From the NCBI GenBank assembly GCA_030263395.1, contig SZOW01000007.1, forward strand, positions 94,250-158,249: a stretch of DNA of 64,000 bases, given 5' to 3'. Shown here one piece after another: positions 33,953-44,918 of this stretch. Each line of letters opens with the position of its first letter. Positions within the stretch are counted from its first letter, which is position 1. Below the pieces are notes generated by a model. It saw only the letters and a program-made list of their open reading frames with translations. It had not been told where the DNA came from and searched no databases. Made by a program: the position numbers and the translations under genes. The DNA comes from QUBU01 sp014337915 (GTDB lineage: Bacteria; Pseudomonadota; Gammaproteobacteria; Steroidobacterales; GCA-2729495).

Positions 33953-35170
33953 GCTCAGCCAGTTGACGAACAGCGTGATGATCAGGGCATTGGCGAAGTC
34001 GATAAAAAATGCGCCGACCAGCGGGACCACGAGGAAGGCCCGGGGCGAGGGACCATAGCGGCTGACCAGGGCCTGCATGTTGGCGACGGCATTGGCGGTG
34101 GTGCCCATGGCGAAGCCGATGAAGCCGCTGGCCATGACGGCCGCATCGTAGTCGCGCCCCATGACGCGAAAGGCCCCGAATGCCGCCAGCAACGCCACCA
34201 GGGCCAGCTGCGCCAGCAGCAGGACGAACAGCGGCAGCGCCTGGCCGGCGAGTTCCCAGATCCGCAGGTCCATCAGCGCCACCACCAGGAAGATGTTCAG
34301 CGCCACACCACCGACGAACTCCATGGCGTTCTCGTCGATGCCGAGCCAGCCGGTGGCCTCGTCGAGGTTGCGCAGCACCGAGGCGACGATCATCGCGCCG
34401 ATGTAGGCCGGCAGCGTCAGTCCCGCCTGCTGGATCCAGTGGCTCAGCACGCTCCCCGTGCCCATGGCCAGGGCCAGCACGGCCAGGTTGCGGATGACCA
34501 GCGAGTCCTCGCGCTCCATGTCCACGGTCAGCTCGCGACGCGGATACTCCGCCGGGAATTCCAGCTCCTCCCGCAGTTCCCGCGGCAATCCGGGCCGGGC
34601 CCGCAGGCCGTGGCGGCGGATCAGCGCGGTACCCACGGGATTTCCGGCCAACCCGCCGCAGACGATGCCGAACACCGCCGAGGTGATGGCGATGACCGCC
34701 GCCGCGTCCAGCCCCGCCTGCTCGAACAGCGGCGCAAAGGCGAGCCCCGTGGCGGGCCCACCCACCAGGGTCACCGAACCGGCCATGACGCCCAGCAGCG
34801 GCGACTCGCCCAGGGCCGCAGCCAGCGCCATTCCCACCCCGTTCTGGGCGAAGCAGGCCGCCACCGCAAAAACCAGGAAAACCAGCACCGCCAGCCCGCC
34901 CCGGCGCAGCAGGGCGAGGCTCGCGCCCATACCGATGGTGGTGAAGAAAGCGACATTGAGCACCGGCTGCGCGGAGGTGTCCAGCGACAGGTTCACCACG
35001 CGGTCGCGGCAGACGAAGACCAGCAACGCGAACGCAAGGCCGCCGACCACGGCCGAGGGGATGTTCAGCCGGTCGATAAAGCTGACCCGCTGACGCAGCT
35101 TTACACCGAGGTAGTAGACCACGGCGGCAAGGGTCAGCGTCTGCAGCAGGTCCAGCCTGAGTTCCAGCAT
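33950..35170 (-). CDS. gltS: Sodium/glutamate symporter
   Basis: This 406-residue inner-membrane carrier imports glutamate with sodium. About ten or more helices are visible. The two GltS reentrant-loop signatures are present: GSVTLVGGPATGLAF in the N-half and GFIGFAMGTTANAVANMQAL in the C-half. ATG 35170 starts MLELRLDLLQTL, the typical beginning; the upstream frame is antisense to the TonB receptor. The stop codon touches a family A repeat. Confidence 0.93.
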   Translation of the reverse strand: MLELRLDLLQTLTLAAVVYYLGVKLRQRVSFIDRLNIPSAVVGGLAFALLVFVCRDRVVNLSLDTSAQPVLNVAFFTTIGMGASLALLRRGGLAVLVFLVFAVAACFAQNGVGMALAAALGESPLLGVMAGSVTLVGGPATGLAFAPLFEQAGLDAAAVIAITSAVFGIVCGGLAGNPVGTALIRRHGLRARPGLPRELREELEFPAEYPRRELTVDMEREDSLVIRNLAVLALAMGTGSVLSHWIQQAGLTLPAYIGAMIVASVLRNLDEATGWLGIDENAMEFVGGVALNIFLVVALMDLRIWELAGQALPLFVLLLAQLALVALLAAFGAFRVMGRDYDAAVMASGFIGFAMGTTANAVANMQALVSRYGPSPRAFLVVPLVGAFFIDFANALIITLFVNWLS

Positions 35171-35270
35171 CCCGCAGGACTTTACACCGGCGCGGGTGTC
35201 TGCTGCCCACTGCAGCAAAAGGTCATGCTGCCCCAGGCGGCAAACATGGGTATGATCCGTCGGCCGGCCG

Positions 35271-35299
35271 CCCTTGGGAGGCTGCCGTGCGCCCAAGGG
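35271..35299 (+). promoter_or_regulatory. Hairpin overlapping the ribosome site of the TonB receptor gene
   Basis: Arms cccttggg (35271-35278) and cccaaggg (35292-35299) form a perfect 8-bp stem whose 3' arm runs into the ggggagga Shine-Dalgarno region before ATG 35313. It could limit translation initiation. The 142-base gap to gltS contains no gene. Confidence 0.45.
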
Positions 35300-35312
35300 G
35301 AGGATCCACGCC

Positions 35313-38024
35313 ATGACCGAACAGAACGCCGGGAACACCCGGCACTCCAACTCATCGCCCGCTTTCACCCGCTGGCCGCTGGCCCTCGCGGCCGCACTGC
35401 TGCTGCCCGTCGCCGTACCGGCCGCGGAGCAGGGCCCCGGCATCGAGGAGATCGTGGTCACGGCGCGCAAGGTCGAGGAACGCCTCGAGGACGTGCCACT
35501 CGCCATCACCGCCTTCAGCGAGCAGTCCATCGAGTCGGCCGGCATCACCGACCTCAAGGACGTCGCCAACCTGACCCCGGGCCTGCAGTTCTACAACGCG
35601 CTCGGCGAGGCGTTGCCGACACCCGTCATCCGTGGCGTGGCACCCACCGACATCCTCGGCCGCGAGAACAACGCCGCCATCTTCATCGACGGTGTCTACA
35701 TCTCGGGCCGCGAAGGCCTGAACTTCAGCCAGCTCGACCTCGAGCGCATCGAGGTGGTGAAAGGCCCGCAGAGCGCGCTCTATGGCCGCAATGCCTTCAG
35801 CGGCGCCATCAACTTCGTCACCAAGCGGCCCAGCGATGTGTTCGAGGCCAAGAGCGCCATGACCGCCGGCAATCGCGGCAAATTCGCCGCCAGCGGCTCG
35901 GTCAGCGGCCCGCTGGTGGACGGCACGCTCGCCGGCCGCATCGGCGCAAGCTACGACGGCTGGGACGGCTCCTATGACGATCCGCTGAACGACCTCGACG
36001 TCGGCGGCTACACCTACCGCACGGTGCAGGGCAGCCTGCTGTGGACCCCGACCGACAGCCTCGACATCCTCACCCAGGCTTATTTCTCGAATGACGACAT
36101 CGCCGACTCCTCCACCACCGCCGTGCAGGCCAACTGCGAGGACGTCGCCCAGTACAACCCGCGCCTCAGCAATGCGGCCGGCGTGCCCTATCGCACGCCG
36201 ATCAACAGCAACTACTGCGGCGAAGTGCCCTCGATGTCGAACAACGACATCGCCAAGACCGCGGGTGCCGGCGGTGAGAACCGCGAACTGCTGCGCACCA
36301 GCCTCAACATCGACTGGGACATCGACGTCGGCACCGTCAGCGCGCTGACCGGCTATACCGACACCAAGCAGGAGGGCAACCTGGACTTCGGCCGCGGCCT
36401 CGGCGACAGCGTGCCCTTCGTCTACTGCATCGGCGCCTGGAACGTGATCTGCGACAATGGCAACACGCCCACCCCGCTGCAGCGCTTCTACACCGGCGTC
36501 ATCGACCGCGAAGGCGGCAGCGAGACCCGCGAGTTCAGCCAGGAGCTGCGCTTCACCAGCCCGGGGACCGAGGCGTTCCGCTGGTCCGGTGGCGCCTACT
36601 TCTATGACGTCCGCGACGAAAGCCGCGCCGGCCAGAACCTGATCAAGGGCCCCCTGCCGCCGGACCTCCAGCCCTGGGCAAGCATGGGTGGTTTCTGCCC
36701 CTGCGGGCCCGGCGCACCGGGCAAGTACCTGGCACCCTTCGGCAATACGCTCTTCGTGCCCGATCCGGGCTTCGCCAATGACGCCCTGGAACAGCTCACC
36801 AAAACCCGCTCCTGGGCCGCCTTCGCCTCGGTGGAACAGGATTTCCTCGAACGCTGGAAGGTCCGCGCTGAGGTCCGCTACACCTGGGAGGAGAAGGACT
36901 ACACCCAGTGGATCGCACCGGACCTCAGGTACGAGGACAACGGCCAGTACCAGCCGCACCAGGAACCCCCCAGCAAGTCCGACAACGACTGGGACTGGAT
37001 CAGCGGCCGCGTGACGCTGGACTACAAGACCGACAGCGGCTGGCTGCTCTACACCTCGCTGGCCAATGCCTCCAAGAGTGGCGGCTTTTCCGGTGACTCG
37101 CTCGCATTCCTGGATCCGATCACGAACGCGGAAGGCCCCGATGTCCAGGTCATCGAGGCCTACGACCCGGAGAAGAACTGGACCGTGGAAGCCGGCCTCA
37201 AGGGTCGCACTGCCGACGGCCGCCTCGGCATCGATCTGTCGGCCTACCGCATCGACTGGACCGACATCGTGCTGCCGCAGGTGCTCAATTCCTATGTAGA
37301 CCCGACCGACGGCGTGCTGAAAACCGCCACGGAGATCTTCACCCTGAAACGCAATACGGGTGATGCCACAGTGTGGGGCTGGGAACTGGAAGCTGACCTG
37401 CTGATCAACGACGACTGGCGCGCGCGCCTGGGCGTGGCCTACACGGACTCGACCTGGGACAAGGCCCACCAGGCCACCTACCAGTTCTTCCCGAGCTTCT
37501 ACACCACGGACCCGAGCTGCGCGCCTGCCGAGATCCGCAACCTGCCCGCGGGCGACCGCAGCGACAAGGAGACGGCCTGCGCCGCGGCCTCCGGCGACAT
37601 CTCGGGCAACCAGATGCTGCGGGTCGCCCCCTGGACGGTCAACGCCACCCTGCAGTACCGCCACCAGCTGTTCGGTGACTGGGACTTCTACGGCCGCGGC
37701 GACGTGCTGTGGAAGGACAAATGGTTCGTCGGCAACGACAACCAGAGCTGGGTCGCGGCCTCCACCTTCGTCAACCTGAAGTTCGGCGTGGAATCCGGCC
37801 GCTACACCATCGAAGCCTTCGTGGACAATCTGCTGGACTACGACAACGCGATCGGTGCCTATCGCGACATCTTCTGGAGCAACACCCAGGACATGTCCTC
37901 GAGCGAGAATCCGCCGACCAGTTCCATGGGCGATTTCCCGCCCATCCGGCTGACGATCAACCAGCCACGCCTGCGCACCTTTGGCCTGACGGCGCGGGTG
38001 CGTTTCGGCGGCGCGGAGCGCTGA
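35313..38024 (+). CDS. TonB-dependent receptor
   Basis: This 903-residue outer-membrane beta-barrel has a signal peptide (cleavage after VPAAE, about 38), a TonB-box-like segment EEIVVTARK (45-53), a plug domain to about residue 190 and a 22-strand barrel. KGPQSALYGRNAFSGAINF is the conserved plug motif. It ends in a C-terminal strand of alternating hydrophobic residues, as barrel assembly requires. The substrate is not evident: no transporter or degradation genes for sugars, iron or cobalamin are adjacent. Confidence 0.93.
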   Translation: MTEQNAGNTRHSNSSPAFTRWPLALAAALLLPVAVPAAEQGPGIEEIVVTARKVEERLEDVPLAITAFSEQSIESAGITDLKDVANLTPGLQFYNALGEALPTPVIRGVAPTDILGRENNAAIFIDGVYISGREGLNFSQLDLERIEVVKGPQSALYGRNAFSGAINFVTKRPSDVFEAKSAMTAGNRGKFAASGSVSGPLVDGTLAGRIGASYDGWDGSYDDPLNDLDVGGYTYRTVQGSLLWTPTDSLDILTQAYFSNDDIADSSTTAVQANCEDVAQYNPRLSNAAGVPYRTPINSNYCGEVPSMSNNDIAKTAGAGGENRELLRTSLNIDWDIDVGTVSALTGYTDTKQEGNLDFGRGLGDSVPFVYCIGAWNVICDNGNTPTPLQRFYTGVIDREGGSETREFSQELRFTSPGTEAFRWSGGAYFYDVRDESRAGQNLIKGPLPPDLQPWASMGGFCPCGPGAPGKYLAPFGNTLFVPDPGFANDALEQLTKTRSWAAFASVEQDFLERWKVRAEVRYTWEEKDYTQWIAPDLRYEDNGQYQPHQEPPSKSDNDWDWISGRVTLDYKTDSGWLLYTSLANASKSGGFSGDSLAFLDPITNAEGPDVQVIEAYDPEKNWTVEAGLKGRTADGRLGIDLSAYRIDWTDIVLPQVLNSYVDPTDGVLKTATEIFTLKRNTGDATVWGWELEADLLINDDWRARLGVAYTDSTWDKAHQATYQFFPSFYTTDPSCAPAEIRNLPAGDRSDKETACAAASGDISGNQMLRVAPWTVNATLQYRHQLFGDWDFYGRGDVLWKDKWFVGNDNQSWVAASTFVNLKFGVESGRYTIEAFVDNLLDYDNAIGAYRDIFWSNTQDMSSSENPPTSSMGDFPPIRLTINQPRLRTFGLTARVRFGGAER

Positions 38025-38039
38025 TCCGGCGGCGGGCTC

Positions 38040-39002
38040 GTGCTCAACGTCTTCACGCTGGCCAACGGCCGCCTCGACCAGCAGGACATCCAGGTCGAGT
38101 CACCACCCGGCGCCACCCGGCCGGTGTGGGTCGACCTGGATGCACCGACCGCGGACGAGGAAGCCTGGGTCGCGCAGCACTTCGGCCTGCGGCTGCCGAA
38201 GGACGCCGGCGAGGACGACCTCGAGGAATCCGCCCGGTTCTACGAGGAGGACAACGGCAACCTGCACATCCGCTCGGACTTCCTCCTCGACGACGACCGC
38301 ACCGCGCGCAACGTGCGCGTCGCCTTCATCCTCGCCGACAACGTGCTGTTCTCCGTACACCGCGAGGACCTGCCGGTGTTCCGCCTGCTGCGCCTGCGGG
38401 CGCGGCGCATCCCCGCCATGATCGAGGATGCACGGGACGTGCTGCTGAAGCTCTACGACGCCAACGTCGAGTACTCGGCCGACGCGCTGGAGGAGATCTA
38501 CGACGCGCTGGAACAGGTCAGCATGCAGGTGCTGCGCAAGGACGTCGACGACGTCGTTGCCGGCGAGGCGCTGACCGCCATTGCCGGCGAGGAAGACCTC
38601 AACCGGCGCATCCGCCACAACGTCATGGACACGCGCCGCGCCGTCAGCTTCCTCATGCGGCGCCGCCTGCTCAATAGCGAGCAGTTCGAGGAGGCCCGGC
38701 AGATCCTGCGCGACATCGACTCGCTGGACTCGCACACCAAGTTCCTGTTCGACAAGATCAACTTCCTGATGAGCGCCACCGTCGCCTTCATCAACATCAA
38801 CCAGAACAAGATCATCAAGATCTTCTCGGTGGTCTCCGTGGCGCTGCTGCCGCCCACCCTGATCGCCAGCATCTACGGCATGAACTTCCGCAACATGCCG
38901 GAACTCAGCCAGGCCTGGGGCTACCCCTTCGCCCTGCTGCTGATGATCGCCTCGGTGGCCGCACCGCTGATCTGGTTCCGCCGCAAGGGCTGGCTGCGCT
39001 GA
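38040..39002 (+). CDS. corA: CorA family divalent cation transporter
   Basis: This 320-residue channel has a large cytoplasmic N-terminal funnel domain and two C-terminal helices. The pore signature YGMNF (279-283) follows the first helix, and the inter-helix loop contains NMPEL in the place of the usual MPEL. It should carry magnesium, possibly cobalt or nickel. The start is GTG 38040, 15 bases after the TonB receptor stop. Confidence 0.93.
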   Translation: MLNVFTLANGRLDQQDIQVESPPGATRPVWVDLDAPTADEEAWVAQHFGLRLPKDAGEDDLEESARFYEEDNGNLHIRSDFLLDDDRTARNVRVAFILADNVLFSVHREDLPVFRLLRLRARRIPAMIEDARDVLLKLYDANVEYSADALEEIYDALEQVSMQVLRKDVDDVVAGEALTAIAGEEDLNRRIRHNVMDTRRAVSFLMRRRLLNSEQFEEARQILRDIDSLDSHTKFLFDKINFLMSATVAFININQNKIIKIFSVVSVALLPPTLIASIYGMNFRNMPELSQAWGYPFALLLMIASVAAPLIWFRRKGWLR

Positions 39003-39017
39003 GCGGCGGGTGGAACC

Positions 39018-40625
39018 CTAGGCCGCCAGCAGCGGGATGTGCTCGCGGGTGGCGGCGAACTGCACGTCCGGCCACTTCTCCTGCACCAGCCGCAGGTTGA
39101 TCTGCGTCGGGGCGAAATACACCAGGCTGCCGCCGGCGTCCTGCGCCAGGCTGGTCATGTAGCGGTCGCGGAACTCCCTGAGCTTCTTCGGATCCGCACA
39201 GCTCACCCAGCGGGCGGTCACCACATCGACAGCCTCGAAGGCCGCCTCGACGCCGTATTCGTCGCGCAGCCGGTAGGCCACGACATCGAACTGCAGCATG
39301 CCGACTGCGCCGAGGATCAGATCGTTGCCGAGCAGCGGCCGGAAAAACTGCGTGGTGCCCTCCTCCGCGAGCTGGCCGAGGCCCTTGATCAGCTGCTTCA
39401 TGCGCAGCGGGTCCCTGAGGCGCACGCGGCGGAAGAGTTCGGGCGCGAAGCTCGGGATGCCGGTGAACTGCAGCGCCTCGCCGGTGGTGAAGGTGTCGCC
39501 GACGGCGATGGTGCCGTGGTTGTGCAGGCCGATGATGTCGCCGGCCCAGGCTTCCTCGACGTGCCCGCGGTCTGCGGCCATGAAGGTCACGGCATCGGAG
39601 ACCCGCAGCTCCTTGCCGGAGCGCACGTGGAAGAGCTTCTGGCCTGAGGAAAAACGGCCGGAGCATACCCGCATGAAGGCGATGCGGTCGCGATGCTTCG
39701 GGTCCATGTTGGCCTGGATCTTGAAGACGAAGCCGGTGAGGCCAGGCTCGGCCGGGGCCACCGTCCTGGTAGTGGTGGCGCGTGGCCGCGGTGCCGGCGC
39801 CTGCTCGACGAAGAAGTCCAGCAGCGGCTGCACGCCGAAGTTCACCATCGCCGAGCCGAAGAACACCGGCGTCTGGCGGCCGGCAAGGTAGGCGGCCGCG
39901 TCGAAGGGATGCGAGGCGCCCTGCACCAGCTCCAGCTCGCCGCGCAGCTCGGCCAGCATGTCGGCGCCGATGGCGGCGGCCAGGCCCGGGTCATCCAGGC
40001 CACGGAAGATGGTGGAGTCCTGGCGCGTGAAGTTGCGCCCGGGTTCGTAGAGGTGCACCTCGTCGTCCAGCAGGTGGTAGACGCCCTTGAGCCGGCCACC
40101 CATGCCGATCGGCCAGGTCACCGGGGCGCACTGGATCTTCAGCACCTGCTCGATCTCGTCGAGCAGCTCGATGGGGCTGCGCCCCTCGCGGTCGAGCTTG
40201 TTGACGAAGCTCATGATGGGGGTATCGCGCAGGCGGCAGACCTCCATCAGCTTGATGGTGCGCGCCTCCACGCCCCTGGCGCCGTCGACCACCATCAGCG
40301 CCGAGTCCACCGCGGTCAGCACCCGGTAGGTATCCTCGGAGAAATCCGCGTGGCCCGGCGTGTCGAGCAGATTGACGATGCGCTCGCGGTACGGGAACTG
40401 CAGCACCGACGAGGTCACCGAGATGCCGCGCTCCTTCTCCAGTGCCATCCAGTCGGAGGTCGCGTGGCTCGCCGCCTTGCGCGCCTTCACCGAGCCCGCC
40501 ATGCGGATCGCCCCGCCGAACAGCAGCAGCTTCTCGGTCAGCGTGGTCTTGCCGGCATCCGGGTGCGAGATGATCGCAAAGGTACGGCGCCGGTCGATTT
40601 CGGTCTGCAGCGTGGTATCGGGCAT
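39018..40625 (-). CDS. prfC: Peptide chain release factor 3
   Basis: This 535-residue GTPase recycles release factors 1 and 2 from the ribosome. The GTPase motifs are visible: G1 SHPDAGKTTLTEK (about 20), G3 DTPGHADF and G4 NKLDRE. The length and C-terminal ADPKKLREFRD region match RF3 rather than EF-G. It converges on corA with a 15-base gap. Confidence 0.97.
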   Translation of the reverse strand: MPDTTLQTEIDRRRTFAIISHPDAGKTTLTEKLLLFGGAIRMAGSVKARKAASHATSDWMALEKERGISVTSSVLQFPYRERIVNLLDTPGHADFSEDTYRVLTAVDSALMVVDGARGVEARTIKLMEVCRLRDTPIMSFVNKLDREGRSPIELLDEIEQVLKIQCAPVTWPIGMGGRLKGVYHLLDDEVHLYEPGRNFTRQDSTIFRGLDDPGLAAAIGADMLAELRGELELVQGASHPFDAAAYLAGRQTPVFFGSAMVNFGVQPLLDFFVEQAPAPRPRATTTRTVAPAEPGLTGFVFKIQANMDPKHRDRIAFMRVCSGRFSSGQKLFHVRSGKELRVSDAVTFMAADRGHVEEAWAGDIIGLHNHGTIAVGDTFTTGEALQFTGIPSFAPELFRRVRLRDPLRMKQLIKGLGQLAEEGTTQFFRPLLGNDLILGAVGMLQFDVVAYRLRDEYGVEAAFEAVDVVTARWVSCADPKKLREFRDRYMTSLAQDAGGSLVYFAPTQINLRLVQEKWPDVQFAATREHIPLLAA

Positions 40626-40697
40626 GGGCGCCTGGGGCCGCCGGGGCAGAGTTCGGGGGGCGCGCAGTATATATCAGTGCCGGTGGCCGGCTCCCGC

Positions 40698-41735
40698 TCA
40701 GCGCTTCATGTTGCGCAGGGCAGACCAGGCGCGCGTGCGCCCGCAGGACCGGGCGAGGAGTTGCAGCGCGTAGCGGCGATACTCGCGCCGCGCGCGATTG
40801 CGCTGCGCCAGGGCGCGCCAGGCGGCGGAGCGCAGGTACCAGGGGGGCGCCTTGCGACGGATGGCGGAGAGTTCGATGCGGTGCAGGCGGGCGGCGCGCC
40901 GCTGCTCGAGCATCGCCTGGAGCAGGCCGGTTTCCGGTGCGCTGCGCAGCCGGGCATCGCCAGCCAGCGCCTCATCCAGGGCATCCCCGGCCAGTGATTC
41001 CAGCCGCTCCTGCATGTCGTCGATCGGAAATGGCGCTACGTTGTAGCTCTTCTCGTGGAAGCGGAAGTCGCTGATGACCCGGCCGGTCATGGCCACAGGC
41101 ACCCGCAGGGCATTGGCCACACCCCAGGCGGTGTCGCCCGCCATCCCGAACTCCAGCGGGAAATGGCTGCGCTTCAGGCAGTCCGAACGGTAGAGGTTGC
41201 TGGCCGAACTGCCGAGGATGGCCTGCGGCATGGTCGTCAGGCCCAGCCCGAAGGCGGCCCAGCGCTCCAGCAGGCGAGGCTGGTCGGCACTGAACAGGCG
41301 CAGCAGCCGGTGGATGGGCCAGACCGGCGTCGCTATCGGCCTGCCGGCTTCGTCGATGAAGCGTGGCGGGCTGATGACCACCCCGGCGTCGAGGCCCGCC
41401 GCCACCGCATGCAGGTGCTGCAGCCCCTCGCGGCTGATGGTGTCGCCCACCGTCGAAATGTAGGTGTAGGGCGCTCGAACCTGGTCGATGCCGTAGTTCC
41501 ACGCCTGGTACAGGCCCCGGGGGCGCGAGAAGAACCGCAGCTGGCCCTGGTCGATGTGCTGTTCGAGGTACTCGCGCGTACCGTCCGTGGACTCGCTGTC
41601 GACGACCACGACCTCCTCGACGAGGTCGAGCCAGTCCCGCATGCCGGCGACATGCTCAGGCAGCATGGGCATGACGTTCAGGGTGGGCACGACCACGCTG
41701 ATCGGCAGGCGATCCTTGCTTGCTGCTGGCGGCAT
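40698..41735 (-). CDS. Glycosyltransferase family 2
   Basis: This 345-residue protein has the GT-A fold start PISVVVPTLN, then VVVDSESTDGT and STVGDTISREG near the nucleotide-sugar site. The C-terminal 100 residues are basic and may associate with membrane or lipid-linked acceptors. ATG 41735 was chosen because the domain starts within 12 residues; ATG 41783 is an alternative with a possible ribosome site. No polysaccharide cluster surrounds it, so the acceptor is unknown. Confidence 0.82.
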   Translation of the reverse strand: MPPAASKDRLPISVVVPTLNVMPMLPEHVAGMRDWLDLVEEVVVVDSESTDGTREYLEQHIDQGQLRFFSRPRGLYQAWNYGIDQVRAPYTYISTVGDTISREGLQHLHAVAAGLDAGVVISPPRFIDEAGRPIATPVWPIHRLLRLFSADQPRLLERWAAFGLGLTTMPQAILGSSASNLYRSDCLKRSHFPLEFGMAGDTAWGVANALRVPVAMTGRVISDFRFHEKSYNVAPFPIDDMQERLESLAGDALDEALAGDARLRSAPETGLLQAMLEQRRAARLHRIELSAIRRKAPPWYLRSAAWRALAQRNRARREYRRYALQLLARSCGRTRAWSALRNMKR

Positions 41736-41890
41736 ACACCCCGGCCCCGACAGGGAGACACGAAGCGCAATTCTTATGGCCATGGCGGGTCCTGTCCAGT
41801 CGCCAGGCTGCGCCAACCCCGGAAACCCTCCCGTGCCTGCAATCGATCGCCACCCCATCCGGCCGGCCGACGCACTACACTGCCGCCCCC

Positions 41891-43825
<1,935 letters not shown>

Positions 43826-43896
43826 CATATTTAAAAAGGTGTCTGACACTTTTTTAAATATGTCAGGCACCTTTTCCGGGCACTTTTTTCGTTCTT

Positions 43897-44424
43897 TCAA
43901 CGAAACCAGAGCGACCGCGGATGCCGGGCGTGCAGACGGCGGTCCATGCCCTGCCAGTGGCCGGTCGGCAGCAGCACGAAGAGCGCTCCCCAGGCGCCGA
44001 GCGCGATCAGCGATGCGTCGTAGTAGCCGCCGATGCCGAACATCAGCATCAGCCAGAGGGCGAGCAGCGCGCCCGCCCTGGTGCAGAGCCCAAGGAACAG
44101 GCTCGCAGCCACGGCGAATTCCGCAACGGTCACCACCCAGGCGATCGGCAGGTACAGCGGGATACCGAAGGACTGCAGGAAGACCACAGCAAAGCTGCCG
44201 GGCTCGAGTTCCCCCAGCCGCTCGATGAACACCTGTCTGAGCTGGTCGCTCCACAACCAGCCGAGGCGCAGCTTGTTGACGGCGGCGAGCAGGTGGAACA
44301 GCGCGAACAGCCAGCGCAGGAACAGCACGCAGGCGATGCCGGTCGTGCGCCCGGCCCTCAACGTCCGGACGCCCGGAGTTGCCGGACGAGGGCGCGGCCT
44401 TCCTGCCGCGGTAGCATCCGGCAC
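43897..44424 (-). CDS. DoxX family membrane protein
   Basis: This protein of 175 residues or fewer has four transmembrane helices (about residues 28-48, 75-95, 97-120 and 125-150), as in the DoxX family. Members are linked to respiratory or redox-stress functions, but the role here is unknown. ATG 44424 gives a Pro/Arg-rich N-terminus and a 67-base overlap with the previous gene. TTG 44361, overlapping that gene's stop as TTGA, would give 154 residues and is an attractive alternative start. Confidence 0.78.
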   Translation of the reverse strand: MPDATAAGRPRPRPATPGVRTLRAGRTTGIACVLFLRWLFALFHLLAAVNKLRLGWLWSDQLRQVFIERLGELEPGSFAVVFLQSFGIPLYLPIAWVVTVAEFAVAASLFLGLCTRAGALLALWLMLMFGIGGYYDASLIALGAWGALFVLLPTGHWQGMDRRLHARHPRSLWFR

Positions 44425-44834
44425 TGCCCCTTCACGCCCCCATTATGGTGCCAGGCACCATTTCGCTGGTCGATCCAGCCACCGGGGAATGCGATGCGGT
44501 GTTGCGCGAGATCGATCACCGCCTCCGCCTTAAATATGTCAGGCACCATTTCCGAGGTATAGATGACCAGCGGCCGGCGATCCTCCTCGCGCTCGTGGAA
44601 GACCTGGACGAAGTAGTCACGGATGGTGGCGACCTGGGCCCAGAATGTCTTCTGCTCCAGATGCAGCAGCAGGAAGTCGTGGTCGCGGGCCGCGGCCTCA
44701 TCGCAGCGCAGGAAATCATCGCAGGTCGAACACTGCGGGTTGAGCGGAATGGCGAGCTGCTCGTCCGCTGCAGGCGGCGCACAGGCGGCCAGCCAGGCCA
44801 TCGCCATCATCATTCCCCAGCGGTGCAAGACCAA
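44358..44834 (-). CDS. Hypothetical lipoprotein with embedded repeat sequence
   Basis: This 158-residue protein has a signal peptide and lipobox (MAWLAACAPP). The mature part contains NPQCSTCDDFLRC, three closely spaced cysteines. Two stretches are made of family A-like sequence: SEMVPDIFKAE (44530-44551) and RNGAWHHNGG (44445-44461). Either the gene tolerates them or it has decayed. Family not recognised. It is likely co-transcribed with the DoxX gene, whose start it overlaps. Confidence 0.6.
   Translation of the reverse strand: MVLHRWGMMMAMAWLAACAPPAADEQLAIPLNPQCSTCDDFLRCDEAAARDHDFLLLHLEQKTFWAQVATIRDYFVQVFHEREEDRRPLVIYTSEMVPDIFKAEAVIDLAQHRIAFPGGWIDQRNGAWHHNGGVKGQCRMLPRQEGRALVRQLRASGR
44445..44461. 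repeat. Family A-like palindrome inside a coding region
   Basis: atggtgccaggcaccat is a perfect 17-base palindrome with a single central base. It shares the ggtgcc end of family A and lies in the reading frame of the lipoprotein gene. Confidence 0.6.
44530..44551. repeat. Family A copy inside a coding region
   Basis: ttaaatatgtcaggcaccat plus two T is identical to the core of the intergenic copies. On the minus strand it reads in frame through the lipoprotein gene as MVPDIFK. Confidence 0.85.
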
Positions 44835-44841
44835 AGGGTGC

Positions 44842-44918
44842 CCAAAAAGGTGCCTGACATATTTACTGAGTATGATGTCTTACTCCACTTCCAATTAATA
44901 TGTCAGGCACCATTTTGG
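44842..44918. repeat. Family A inverted repeat pair
   Basis: Arms ccaaaaaggtgcctgacata (and on to 44863) and the reverse complement ending at 44918 pair over about 22 bases with one mismatch, with a 33-base AT-rich spacer. The right arm supplies the stop codon and last residues of the Pol IV gene. Confidence 0.9.

Noticed and set aside
35352..37664. A 770-codon minus-strand frame opposite the TonB receptor
   Set aside because: It is a shadow of the receptor's third-position GC bias, with no recognisable domain.
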